A DNA stretch of 64,000 nt from Collimonas pratensis (lineage in GTDB: Bacteria; Pseudomonadota; Gammaproteobacteria; Burkholderiales; Burkholderiaceae_D): NCBI RefSeq assembly GCF_001584185.1, contig NZ_CP013234.1, positions 2,480,001 through 2,544,000 on the forward strand. The letters run 5' to 3'. Position 1 is the stretch's first letter. Each line of letters opens with the position of its first letter. The notes under the pieces were generated by a model, which had not been told where the DNA came from, searched no databases, and saw nothing but the letters and a program-made list of their open reading frames with translations. A program made the translations under genes and the position numbers. Of the stretch, positions 27,214-37,936 are shown in pieces.

Positions 27214-27286
27214 GTAGGGTGGGCATGCAATGCCCACGCGGATGCGATGACGAACCGGCTGCGTGGGCACCTTGTGCCCACCCTAC
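27214..27286. repeat. MITE/REP-like palindromic element between ndk and rlmN
   Basis: The 73-base element has 12-bp inverted ends, GTAGGGTGGGCA at 27214-27225 and TGCCCACCCTAC at 27275-27286. Inside are further self-complementary pieces: GGGCATGCAATGCCC at 27221-27235, CCCACGC at 27233-27239 with GCGTGGG at 27261-27267, and GTGGGCACCTTGTGCCCAC at 27263-27281. The end motif is like the GTAGGGTGGGC repeats dispersed in many proteobacterial genomes. It contains no gene. Confidence 0.8.
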
Positions 27287-27308
27287 GATATAGAAAACTG
27301 GAAATGCC

Positions 27309-28484
27309 ATGACGACTCTCACCAACCTGCTGGATCTGGATCCCGCACAACTGACCGCCTATTGCGGCGAGTTGGGGGAGAAGCCATTCCGCGCCAAACA
27401 ATTATTGCGCTGGATTCATCAATTCGGCGCGCACGATTTCGATGCAATGACCGATCTGGCCAAATCATTGCGTGACAAGCTGGCGACCCGGGCGATGATC
27501 GCCGCGCCTGCCGTGATCAGCGATCACACCTCGACCGACGGCACCCGCAAGTGGCTGCTCGACGTCGGCCAGGGCAATGCGGTGGAGACGGTGTTCATCC
27601 CCGAAGAAAACCGCGGTACCTTGTGTATTTCGACCCAGGCCGGCTGTGCTGTCAACTGCCGTTTTTGTTCTACCGGCAAGCAAGGCTTCAGCCGCAACCT
27701 GACCGTCGGTGAAATCATCGGCCAGTTGTGGATGGCTGAATTTGAGCTGCGCAAATCCAAAGGCGTCGAGCCCGGCCATAAAGGCGAGCGCCAGATCACC
27801 AACGTGGTGATGATGGGCATGGGCGAGCCTTTGCTGAACTATGAGCCGACAGTGACGGCGCTCAAGCTGATGCTGGACGATAACGCCTATGGCCTGTCGC
27901 GCCGCCGCGTGACGCTGTCCACCAGCGGCGTGGTGCCGATGATCGACAAGCTGTCGCAGGATTGCGCGGTGGCGATGGCGGTATCGTTGCATGCCTCCAA
28001 CGATACCTTGCGCGACGGCCTGGTGCCGCTCAACAAGAAATACCCCTTGCGCGAACTGATGGCGGCCTGCAAGCGCTATCTGGAATTCGCGCCGCGCGAT
28101 TTCATCACGTTTGAATACTGCATGCTGGATGACGTCAACGATACCGACGCCCACGCGCGCGAACTGATCGCCCTGGTGCAGGGCCACGGCGGCGGTCCAG
28201 TGGTGCCATGCAAATTCAACCTGATTCCGTTTAACCCTTTCCCCGAGTCGGGCCTGAAGCGCTCGAATAATCCCCGGATCAAGGCCTTTGCCCAGATCCT
28301 GATGGATGCCGGCATTGTCACCACGGTGCGCAAGACGCGCGGCGACGATATCGATGCCGCCTGCGGCCAGCTGGCAGGGGAAGTGCAAGACCGTACTCGC
28401 GTGCAGGAACGCATGCAGAAAATGACCGAATATCAGCAGAAATTCGGGAAGAACTTTGGCCGCATCATCGAGGTGTCTGAGTGA
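27309..28484 (+). CDS. rlmN: dual-specificity 23S rRNA (A2503-C2)/tRNA methyltransferase RlmN
   Basis: This 391-residue radical SAM enzyme has the CxxxCxxC cluster in [11 protein letters not shown], and the conserved [16 protein letters not shown] and RRVTLSTSG motifs. It makes 2-methyladenosine at A2503 of 23S rRNA and at position 37 of some tRNAs. It opens the conserved betaproteobacterial order rlmN-pilW-rodZ-ispG-hisS, and its stop overlaps the GTG start of pilW. Confidence 0.96.
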
Positions 28485-29323
28485 CAGATCAAGTGAGCAG
28501 CAAACTGGGTAGCTGGAGTGGCCGTATCGTGTTTGCTGCGACGGCCTTGTCATTGATGGCCGGCCTGAGCGGCTGCGCCAACCCGCCTGTGAGTAGCGAC
28601 CAGCAGAGCGGGTCCACCCGCGAGCTGGCGACCAGCTCTGACCAGACCGAGGCGCAACGCCGTGCCGGCATCCGCTTGCAGCTGGCGGTCGGCTATTACG
28701 AGCAGCGCCAGCTGGAAGTAGCGCTGGACGAGATCAAGCAGGCGCTGGCCGCCGATCCCGAAATGGCCGATGCCTACAGCGTGCGCGGCCTGATCTATAT
28801 GGATATGGGCGAGAACCGGCTGGCCGACGAAAATTTCCAGCGCGCCCTGCGGCTGGATCCGAACAATCCGGATTTTGCCAACAATTATGGCTGGTTCCTA
28901 TGCCAGAACGGCCGCGTCAAGGAATCGATTCCGCATTTCCAGACCGCCTTGAAGAGCCGTACTTACCAGTCGCCGGCCAAGGCGCTGACCAACGCCGGTG
29001 TCTGCAGTCTGAAATTGAACGATACGGCGGCGGCAGAGCGTTATCTGCTGCAGGCCTTCCAGTTTGATGCCAGCAATCCGCTGACCAACGCCAAGCTGGC
29101 GCAACTGGAATACGATCGCAACGATTATGAGCGGGCCCGGTTTTATATCGGACTCGTATTGAAAACAGATGTGCAGAATGCAGAAGCATTATGGACAGCA
29201 ATCAAAGTGGAGCGCAAGTTGGGTGACACAGCTGCAGAAGCAAGTTTGGTGACGCAATTACGCCGTCGTTTTGCCGGCTCCCCGGAATTCGCAGCTTATC
29301 AGCGCGGAGCGTTCAATGAGTGA
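28481..29323 (+). CDS. pilW: type IV pilus biogenesis/stability lipoprotein PilW (PilF)
   Basis: A 280-residue lipoprotein with lipobox LSGC at about residues 30-33 followed by tandem TPR repeats (for example [21 protein letters not shown] and [17 protein letters not shown]). It is needed for pilin secretin assembly in the outer membrane. The start is GTG at 28481, overlapping rlmN; its end overlaps rodZ by eight bases. Confidence 0.92.
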   Translation: MTDQVSSKLGSWSGRIVFAATALSLMAGLSGCANPPVSSDQQSGSTRELATSSDQTEAQRRAGIRLQLAVGYYEQRQLEVALDEIKQALAADPEMADAYSVRGLIYMDMGENRLADENFQRALRLDPNNPDFANNYGWFLCQNGRVKESIPHFQTALKSRTYQSPAKALTNAGVCSLKLNDTAAAERYLLQAFQFDASNPLTNAKLAQLEYDRNDYERARFYIGLVLKTDVQNAEALWTAIKVERKLGDTAAEASLVTQLRRRFAGSPEFAAYQRGAFNE

Positions 29324-30308
29324 GCCGGAACAGTTGAGACCGACTGCTGTCGACGAAGTGCTTGATTTCGCCAATGCAGCTGAGCAGGCGCCGAGCACCG
29401 TCGGCCGGGCCACGCTCGGCAGCCAGCTGGCCGCCAAGCGCGAGCAGCTTGGCTGGGCGGTGGCGGAAGTCGCCAGCCATCTGAAGCTGGCGCCGCGCCA
29501 GATCGAAGCAATGGAAGCCGACAACTACGCCGCCTTGCCGACCATGGTGATGACGCGCGGCTTTATTCGTTCCTATGCCAAATTGCTGGACCTGGACGTG
29601 AGCGATGCCTTGGCCGCGATTTCGCCGGCAGCGGCAGCGCAGCCGGTGCGCGCGAGCACGCATGGCCAGCTGTCTACACCCTTTTCGGAATCCCGTTTCA
29701 GTTTGATGGGGCGCAATAAGTTTGCCTATAAATGGCTGGTCGTGCTGGCGGTGCTGTTGTTGCTGCTGGCCGTGGCGATACGGCTTGATGTGCTGCCGGT
29801 GCTGCAGAATACCTTGCAATCGCTGACCGAAAAATCTGCCAGGTCGGCGACTGCTGCCAGCGAAGAAGCTGCCGCTGCCGCATCCACTGGCACGGATACC
29901 CAGGCCGCCGACAAAGAAGCGAATGCAGCCTTGACGGCTGCGCCTGCCGCCGCTGCAGCCGATGGCGCAGCAGTGACCGGCGCCGGCGTCAATGCGGCGG
30001 TAACTGCCCCGGTTGCGGCCAATGCCGCGCCAGTGGCAGGCAAGTCCGCCGTCAACCCGGCAACGGCCGGCGGCGGTGAATTGAGCTTGAACTTCCGCCA
30101 GGATTCGTGGGTCGATGTCAAGCGCGCTGACAACACCGTGCTGATTTCGCGCCTGGTGAAGGCCGGCAGCACGGAAACGGTAGACATGTCGCAGCCGGTC
30201 AGCATCATCATCGGCAATATCGCCGGGGTTGACGCCACCTTGCGCGGCGCGCCGCTGGACCTGAAAGCCGGGTCCAAGACCAATGTCGCCAGACTGAACT
30301 TGAAATAA
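29316..30308 (+). CDS. rodZ: cytoskeletal/cell shape protein RodZ
   Basis: The 330-residue protein has an N-terminal Xre-type helix-turn-helix (about residues 28-95, with [26 protein letters not shown]), a single membrane segment ([18 protein letters not shown], about residues 140-157), an Ala-rich periplasmic linker and a C-terminal DUF4115 beta domain ([15 protein letters not shown]). RodZ connects MreB filaments to the membrane. Its order between pilW and ispG is conserved. Confidence 0.92.
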
Positions 30309-30327
30309 GCTTGAAAGAGAGACGTTC

Positions 30328-31584
30328 ATGAATCTTCCGATCGGCTCAGGCCCCAGCGTACGACGTCTTAGCCGCGGCGCGGTGATCAGCTACGGCGAGC
30401 GCAAGATCGTGGTGGGCGGCGGCGCACCGGTAGTGGTGCAGTCGATGACCAATACCGATACCGCCGACGCTATCGGCACCGCGATCCAGGTCAAGGACCT
30501 GGCGCGCGCCGGTTCCGAACTGGTGCGGATTACTGTGAATAATCCGGAGGCGGCGGCGGCAGTGCCGGCGATCCGCGAGCAGTTGGACAAGATGGGCATC
30601 GATGTGCCGCTGGTGGGGGACTTCCATTACAACGGCCATACTTTGCTGAACGATTATCCTGAGTGCGCTCAGGCTTTGTCGAAATATCGCATCAACCCGG
30701 GCAATGTGGGCAAGGGCGCCAAGCGCGATACCCAGTTTGCCCAGATGATCGAAGCTGCCTGCAAGTACGACAAGCCGGTGCGTATCGGCGTCAACTGGGG
30801 CAGTCTAGATCAGGCGCTGCTGGCGCGCATCATGGACGAGAACGCGGCACGCAGCCAGCCATGGCCGGCGCAGGCGGTGATGTACGAAGCGCTGGTGACC
30901 TCGGCCATTGAAAATGCGCAGAGAGCGGAAGAGCTGGGCCTGGCCGCCGACCGGATTATCCTGTCATGCAAGGTGTCCGGCGTGCAGGACCTGATTGCGG
31001 TGTATCGGGAACTGGCACGCCGCTGCGACTATCCGCTGCACCTCGGATTGACCGAAGCTGGCATGGGCAGTAAAGGCATCGTCGCCTCGACTGCGGCCTT
31101 GTCGGTGCTGCTGCAGGAAGGCATAGGCGATACCATCCGCATTTCGCTGACGCCGGAACCGGGCGGCGACCGCACGCGCGAAGTGATCGTCGGCCAGGAA
31201 ATCCTGCAGACCATGGGCTTGCGCAAGTTTGCGCCGATGGTGATTGCCTGTCCTGGTTGCGGTCGCACCACGTCGACTGTGTTCCAAGACCTGGCCGACA
31301 AGATCCAGACCTATCTGCGCGATCAGATGCCAGTCTGGAAAAAAGCCTATCCGGGTGTGGAAGGCATGAATGTGGCTGTCATGGGTTGTATCGTGAATGG
31401 CCCTGGCGAATCCAAGCATGCGAATATCGGCATCAGCTTGCCGGGCACCGGCGAATCGCCTGCGGCGCCGGTATTCATCGATGGCGAGAAGAAGCTGACG
31501 CTGCGTGGCGAGCGGATTGCCGAAGAATTCCAGGCAGTCGTGCTGGATTATGTGAAGAGCCATTACGGCCAGCCGGCCGCCTGA
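30328..31584 (+). CDS. ispG: 4-hydroxy-3-methylbut-2-en-1-yl diphosphate synthase
   Basis: The 418-residue enzyme has the iron-sulfur cysteines in CPGCGRTT and [10 protein letters not shown] and the start region VQSMTNTDT. It converts methylerythritol cyclodiphosphate to HMBPP in the non-mevalonate isoprenoid pathway. Located 19 bases after rodZ. Confidence 0.96.
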
Positions 31585-31650
31585 GCAACATAAGAACAAT
31601 GACGAAAAACTGATCAATGTGATTGATCACTACAAGTGAATTGAAAAAGA

Positions 31651-33048
31651 ATGTCAGAAAATAAGAAAGCCGAAAAAATCGTCGGCGTAAAAGGAATGAA
31701 CGATATCCTGCCGGCCGATGCGGCCTTGTGGGAATTGTTTGAAAACACGGTTGAATCGGTGCTGAAGAGCTACGGCTTCCAGAAGATACGCACGCCTATC
31801 GTCGAGCCGACTGCCTTGTTTGCGCGCGGCCTCGGTGCGGTCACCGATATCGTTGAAAAGGAAATGTACTCCTTCACCGATTCGATGAACGGCGACAACC
31901 TGACCCTGCGTCCGGAAAGCACCGCCGGCGTGGTGCGCGCGGCGATCGAACATAACCTGACCTATGACGGTCCTAAGCGGCTCTGGTATAACGGCCCGAT
32001 GTTCCGCCACGAGCGGCCGCAGCGCGGACGCTATCGCCAGTTCCACCAGGTCGGCGCCGAAGCGCTGGGCTTTACCGGCCCGGATATCGATGCCGAGCTG
32101 ATCATGATGTGCCAACGGCTCTGGGACGACCTCGGCCTGCAGGATGTCAAGCTGCAGCTGAACTCGATCGGCGACGCGGAAGAGCGTAATCGCCACCGCG
32201 CTGACCTGATCGCTTACTTTGAGCAGCATCAGGAACTGCTGGACGCCGATGCACAGCGCCGTTTGCATACCAATCCGCTGCGTATCCTGGACACCAAGAA
32301 TCCGGCGATGCAGGAAATGGTTAACGCTGCGCCGCAGCTGTTGTCCTACCTGGGCGCGGAATCGCTGGCGCACTTCGAAGGCGTGCAAAAGATCCTGAAC
32401 CACAACAATATTCCGTTCACCATCAATCCACGCCTGGTGCGCGGCATGGACTACTACAACCGCACCGTGTTCGAGTGGGTCACCGACCAGCTCGGTTCGC
32501 AAGGCACGGTCTGTGGTGGCGGCCGCTACGATCCGCTGGTGGAAATGTTCGGCGGCAAGCCGACTCCGGCCTGCGGTTTTGCCATGGGCGTGGAGCGCTT
32601 GCTGGAGCTGATGCGCGCCAATGGCGAACAGGCGCAACGTAATGAATGCGACGTCTATCTGGTGCACCAGGGCGAGGCGGCGCAGCTGCAATCGTTCGTG
32701 CTGGCAGAGCGTTTGCGCAATGCCGGGCTGGATGTTGTGCTACATTGCGCTTCGTCCAATGCCGGCGGCAGTTTCAAGTCACAGATGAAGCGGGCCGATG
32801 CCAGCGGTGCGGCATACGCCATCATCATCGGTGACGATGAAGTCGCCAACCATACCGCGACTGTCAAGACCTTGCGTGCCGACAGTGGCGCAGGGCATGA
32901 TCATGCGGCCGATGGCGAAAAAGCGAGCGGCGGCAATCAAAGTGTCGTACCTTTCGATGCGGTAAGCGATTATCTGGTTGATCAGATCGTCGGAGCAGGT
33001 GACGACCATGGTCACGACCATGGCGATCACGTTCATTATCATCACTAA
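31651..33048 (+). CDS. hisS: histidyl-tRNA synthetase with a His-rich C-terminal tail
   Basis: The 465-residue class II synthetase has motif 2 ([18 protein letters not shown]), the histidine loop [15 protein letters not shown] and motif 3 (GFAMGVERL), so it is a complete, functional HisRS. The C-terminus differs from the usual ~425-residue enzyme: an insert with GHDH in the anticodon-binding domain and a tail, [16 protein letters not shown], with seven histidines in the last 14 residues. The tail may bind metal or make translation sensitive to charged tRNA-His. It lies between ispG and the TPR gene. Confidence 0.96.
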
Positions 33049-33068
33049 AATCAACAACTAAAAAACAT

Positions 33069-33719
33069 ATGGCATTCGATCTCGACGAACAGGAACAACT
33101 GGCAACGCTCAAGAATTGGTGGGAAAAGTACGGCAATCTGACCACCTGGGTGCTGATTATCGCGCTGGCGGCGTATGCCGGCTGGTCCGGCTGGAATTAC
33201 TATCAGCGCAGTCAAGCCTTGCAGGCTTCGCAGCTCTACGACGAGCAGCAAAAAGCCGTGACGGCGAAAGACAACGCCAAGGTGCAGCGCGCCGCGGCCG
33301 ATATCCAGCAGAAGTTCGGCAGCACCGCCTATGCCGGCATGGCCGCCATGGCGGCCGCCAAGACGGCGTTCGACGCCAACGATCTGAACGCCGCCAAGGA
33401 TCAGCTGCAATGGGTGGTCGACCACGGCCACGATGCCGATTACAAAGCCTTGGCCCGCATCCGCCTGGCCGGCATCTTGCTGGACCAGAAGGCTTATGAC
33501 GACGGCTTGAAAGTGCTGGCCGCCGACTTGCCTGCGCCTTTCGCCAGCGCTGCCGCTGACCGCAAGGGCGACATCCTGGTCGCGCAGAACAAGCTGGACG
33601 AAGCGCGCGCCGCTTACCAGCTGGCCTTGGACAAGATGGATAGCAAGAATCCCGGCAAGCAATTGATTCAATTGAAACTGGATGCGATTGGCGGAGCTCC
33701 AGCCAAAGCTGCAGCCTGA
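33069..33719 (+). CDS. YfgM-like tetratricopeptide membrane protein
   Basis: The 216-residue protein has one N-terminal membrane segment (LTTWVLIIALAAYAGWSGWNYY, about residues 24-45) and a periplasmic TPR domain. It matches the TPR_21/YfgM family, an inner-membrane ancillary SecYEG partner and periplasmic chaperone-related protein. The gene order hisS-yfgM-bamB-der is widely conserved in proteobacteria. Confidence 0.9.
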   Translation: MAFDLDEQEQLATLKNWWEKYGNLTTWVLIIALAAYAGWSGWNYYQRSQALQASQLYDEQQKAVTAKDNAKVQRAAADIQQKFGSTAYAGMAAMAAAKTAFDANDLNAAKDQLQWVVDHGHDADYKALARIRLAGILLDQKAYDDGLKVLAADLPAPFASAAADRKGDILVAQNKLDEARAAYQLALDKMDSKNPGKQLIQLKLDAIGGAPAKAAA

Positions 33720-33739
33720 TAATTCGAAAAAGGAAGAAT

Positions 33740-34882
33740 ATGCGTGTTATGACTATGCGAGCGGTTGCCTGTGCCGGCGCTCTGCTGATATTGGGCGGTT
33801 GTTCATTGTTCAGCGGCAAGGCGCCAAGTAATCCGCCGGCCCCTCTGGTCGAGTTTACGCAAAGCCTGAAAGTGCATCCAGCCTGGACGCAATCGATAGG
33901 CAGCGCTTCCATCTTTACTTTCTCGCCGGCGGTTGGCGGCGACAGCGTGTACGCAGCGGCGACTGACGGCACTATCGCCCGCGTCAACGCCACTACCGGC
34001 GCGCTGGCCTGGAAGATCAACGCCGGCAGCAAGCTGACCGGCGGCGTCGGCACCGACGGCACCACCGTCGCCGTGGCCGGCGACAAGGGCATGCTGCTGG
34101 CGTTCGATACTGCAGGCAAGAAACGCTGGCAGGCACAAGCCAGCAGCGAAATCCTGTCGGCGCCGGCGGTTGGCCAGGGACTGGTGATCGTCCGCAGCCA
34201 GGATAACCGTATCGCCGCATACGATGCCGAAACCGGCGAACGCCGCTGGGTCGTGTTGCGCACCTTGCCGCCGCTGACCTTACGCTCGGCGCCTGGCATC
34301 CTGGTTGTTCCACAGGCAACATTCCTGTCCTTGCCGGGCGGCCGCCTGGCAGCCTTGAACCTGACCAATGGCGGTCCATGGTGGGAAATGGCGATTGGCG
34401 ATCCGCGCGGCACTACCGAGCTGGAGCGGGTAGCAGATGCTGCCGGCATGCCGGTGATCGTCGGCCGCGAAGTCTGCGCCGTCGCCTATCAGGGCCGAGT
34501 CGGTTGTTTTGATGCCGGCAGCGGTACAGCGCACTGGGTCAAGCCGTTTTCCAGCGATGTCGGCGTCGGCAGCGACGGCCACAATATCTATGCCGCTGAC
34601 GAGCGTGGTGCAATCTCGGCCTTCACTTTGGACAGCGGTACGGTAGTATGGCAGAACAAGCAGTTGGCCAATCGTGTCCTGACTACTCCGGTAGTATTGG
34701 GCAATACAGTGGTTGTCGGCGACTATGAAGGGTATATTCACTTCTTGTCGCGTGAAGACGGCGCACTGAAAGCACGGATCCGTGCAGATAGCAGCGCAGT
34801 ACTGCCGAACCCGGTGGTAGCTGGCTCTAATGTGATTTTTCAAACCAAAGCAGGAACATTGATCGCTATTGCGACAGAGTAA
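33740..34882 (+). CDS. bamB: outer membrane assembly lipoprotein BamB
   Basis: The 380-residue lipoprotein has lipobox LGGCSLF at about residue 21 and an eight-bladed propeller of PQQ/WD-like repeats (for example GDSVYAATDG-type, [19 protein letters not shown]). BamB is a subunit of the BAM complex that folds outer-membrane proteins. It ends seven bases before the der start. Confidence 0.95.
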
Positions 34883-34889
34883 GATTTTA

Positions 34890-36236
34890 ATGAAGCCAGT
34901 AATAGCACTTGTAGGACGTCCCAATGTCGGCAAATCGACGTTATTTAATCGCCTGACGCGTTCCCGTGACGCGTTGGTCGCCGATTTGCCCGGCCTGACT
35001 CGCGATCGCCATTATGGCGAAGGGCGGGTCGGCGAGCGGCCATTCCTGGTGATTGATACTGGCGGTTTCGAGCCGGTGGCCAAAGAAGGCATCATGCACG
35101 AAATGGCCAAGCAGACCAAGCAGGCCGTGGCGGAAGCCGATGTCGTGATTTTTATCGTCGACGGCCGCCAGGGCCTGACACCGCACGACAAGACCATCAC
35201 CGACTTCCTGCGCAAGTCGGGCCGCTCGGTGATGCTGGTGGTGAATAAGTCGGAAGGCATGAAGTACACTTCGGTCACCGCCGAATTCTACGAACTCGGC
35301 ATGGGCGATCCTTACGTGATCTCGGCCGCGCACGGCGATGGCGTCACCGACCTGGTGGAAGAATCGCTCGACCTGGCGTTCGCCCAGCGTCCGCCGGAAG
35401 TGGAAGAGCCGGAAGGCAAGGAAGACCGCGGCATCAAGATCGCCATCGTCGGCCGGCCGAATGTCGGCAAATCGACCCTGGTCAACACTTTGCTAGGCGA
35501 AGAGCGCGTGATTGCGTTCGACATGCCTGGCACCACCCGCGATTCGATCGAGATCCCTTTCGAGCGCGACGGCAAGAAATACACCTTGATCGACACCGCC
35601 GGTATCCGGCGCCGCGGCAAGGTGTTTGAGGCCATCGAGAAGTTTTCGGTGGTCAAGACCTTGCAATCGATTTCGGAAGCCAATGTGGTCCTGCTGCTGC
35701 TGGATGCCCAGCAGGATATCTCCGAGCAGGACGCGCACATCGCCGGCTTCGTGCTGGAAACCGGCCGCGCGCTGGTGGTTGGCGTCAACAAGTGGGATGG
35801 CCTGACCAGCGACCGTCGCGATGAAATCAAGATGGACATGGACCGCAAGTTGAATTTCCTGTCGTTTGCGAAATTTCACTTCATTTCTGCATTGAAGTCG
35901 ACCGGCATTACGCCGTTGATGAAATCCATCGATTCCGCCTACGCGGCAGCGATGTCCAACCTGACCACGCCAAAACTGACGCGTGCCCTGATCGAGGCGG
36001 TAGAGCATCAGCAACCGCGGCGTAAGGGTTCGATCCGTCCGAAGCTGCGCTATGCCCACCAGGGCGGCATGAATCCGCCTATCGTCGTCATCCACGGCAA
36101 TGCCTTGGAGTCGATCGAAGATAACTATAAGCGTTATCTGGAAAAACATTTCCGCGAAACTTTTTCGCTGGTTGGGACTCCATTACGTATCGAATTCAGA
36201 TCTAGCCGAAATCCATACGCGCGCCAGGAAAAATAA
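34890..36236 (+). CDS. der: ribosome biogenesis GTPase Der
   Basis: The 448-residue protein has two tandem Era-like GTPase domains, each with a P-loop (GRPNVGKST near residues 9 and 188) and DTGG/DTAG switch motifs, then a C-terminal KH-like domain. This double-domain layout is unique to Der (EngA), which acts in 50S maturation. ATG at 34890 gives the family N-terminus [12 protein letters not shown]. Confidence 0.97.
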
Positions 36237-36383
36237 TCTTTTAAAAATACTTTTTTCTAAGCAGTAAATCTGAAAATCGTTTACATTCGTAAAACACCCA
36301 CCGAGTCATTCACTTAGAATCATATTGGTTCTAACATGCATTTTGCATTTGACTTCTAATCACAACAACACAGTGGAGTAGCC

Positions 36384-36620
36384 ATGAGTAATAAAGGGCA
36401 ATTGTTACAAGACCCGTTTTTGAACGCCTTGCGTAAAGAGCATGTTCCGGTTTCTATCTATCTGGTCAACGGCATCAAGCTGCAGGGCCATATCGAATCC
36501 TTCGACCAATACGTCGTTTTACTGCGTAATACCGTTACCCAAATGGTATACAAGCACGCCATCTCAACCGTCGTTCCTGCACGCGCTGTCAATCTGAATC
36601 TTGAATCTGAAGCAGAATAA
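36384..36620 (+). CDS. hfq: RNA chaperone Hfq
   Basis: The 78-residue protein is typical Hfq: [41 protein letters not shown] and [12 protein letters not shown] (Sm1 and Sm2 motifs). It binds sRNAs and mRNAs as a hexamer. GTGGAG precedes the start. Upstream, an A+T-rich stretch with TTTAC-ATTC-GTAAA (36282-36295) is a likely control region. Confidence 0.97.
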   Translation: MSNKGQLLQDPFLNALRKEHVPVSIYLVNGIKLQGHIESFDQYVVLLRNTVTQMVYKHAISTVVPARAVNLNLESEAE

Positions 36621-36671
36621 CCATTTGCCGGCCGCTTTGTCACAGAGCGGGGCGGCTACTCGATTGTTCCT

Positions 36672-37802
36672 ATGCGCGCAGCGCTAGTCGGAGTGGACTT
36701 CGGCAAAGGCGACTTTGCCGCGAGTCTTGAAGAGCTCTCCTTGCTGGCCAAGTCTGCCGGCGCGCAGCCGTTTGTCACCATCACCGGCAAGCGCAGCAGC
36801 CCGGACGCCGCCTTGTTTGTCGGTTCCGGCAAGGCACAGGAAATCGCCGACGCCGTGTTTGATGACGAACTTGAAATCGTCATTTTCAATCATGCCCTGT
36901 CGCCCGCGCAGCAGCGCAATCTTGAGCGCGTACTCAAAGTAAGAGTCCTGGACCGGACCAGTCTGATCCTCGATATCTTTGCCCAAAGAGCCAAAAGCCA
37001 TGAAGGTAAAGTGCAGGTTGAGCTTGCGCAACTGCAGCATCTGGCGACGCGCCTGATCCGCGGCTGGACTCACTTGGAACGGCAAAAGGGCGGTATCGGC
37101 CTGCGCGGTCCCGGTGAAACGCAGCTCGAGACCGACCGCCGCCTGCTGGGCGACCGGGTCAAGGCCTTGCGCGCACGGCTGGACAAGCTGCACAAGCAGC
37201 ATGCAACGCAAAGGCGAGCACGCGGCCGCAGCGCGACGGTATCGATTTCTCTAGTGGGCTACACCAACGCCGGCAAGTCGACTTTGTTCAATGCGCTGGC
37301 CAAGGCCGGCGTGTATGCAGCGGATCAACTGTTTGCAACGCTGGACACCACGTCCCGGCGGGTGTATCTGGGCGAGGCGGGCAGTGTGGTGATTTCCGAT
37401 ACGGTCGGCTTCATTCGTGAACTGCCGCATCAGCTGGTGGCGGCATTCCGCGCTACCCTGGAGGAAACCATCCATGCCGATCTGCTGCTGCATGTGGTCG
37501 ATGCGGCAAGTCCGGCGCGCATGGAGCAGATCGAGCAAGTTAACCTGGTGTTGAAGGAAATCGGCGCCGATCATATTCCGCAGATTCTGGTGTGGAACAA
37601 GATTGATGCAGCGGAACTGGCGCCTTCGATCGAGCGTGATGAGTATGATAAAATTCAGCGAGTTTTTATCAGCGCGCAAAAGGGCATAGGACTGGATTTG
37701 TTACGCCAGGCCATTACAGAATTTGTTGTCCAGGCACCAACAGCAACGGCCTATCCGGCGCCGGCTGCGGATCTTGAGAATAACCACATTAAACAAGTGT
37801 GA
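36672..37802 (+). CDS. hflX: ribosome-rescue/splitting GTPase HflX
   Basis: The 376-residue GTPase has an N-terminal HflX domain, the glycine-rich GGIGLRGPGETQLETDRR helix region, the P-loop GYTNAGKST and switch DTVGFIREL. HflX splits stalled 70S ribosomes under stress. The hfq-hflX-hflK-hflC order is conserved. Confidence 0.96.
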   Translation: MRAALVGVDFGKGDFAASLEELSLLAKSAGAQPFVTITGKRSSPDAALFVGSGKAQEIADAVFDDELEIVIFNHALSPAQQRNLERVLKVRVLDRTSLILDIFAQRAKSHEGKVQVELAQLQHLATRLIRGWTHLERQKGGIGLRGPGETQLETDRRLLGDRVKALRARLDKLHKQHATQRRARGRSATVSISLVGYTNAGKSTLFNALAKAGVYAADQLFATLDTTSRRVYLGEAGSVVISDTVGFIRELPHQLVAAFRATLEETIHADLLLHVVDAASPARMEQIEQVNLVLKEIGADHIPQILVWNKIDAAELAPSIERDEYDKIQRVFISAQKGIGLDLLRQAITEFVVQAPTATAYPAPAADLENNHIKQV

Positions 37803-37936
37803 AGCAGTTTTAAACAAATTCTTACAAGTTCTTATAGGGCAACGGTAACAGGCCACTGTAAGCGAGCAATGTTGACCAAGCGCCTCTCACGAGCATTCCA
37901 ACCTATTTGTTTTATTTACTTAAAGATAACGATCGA

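Noticed and set aside
33157..34449. A 430-residue frame antisense to the TPR gene and bamB
   Set aside because: Its extent crosses two well-supported genes, and the sequence is a Ser/Arg/Pro-rich shadow.
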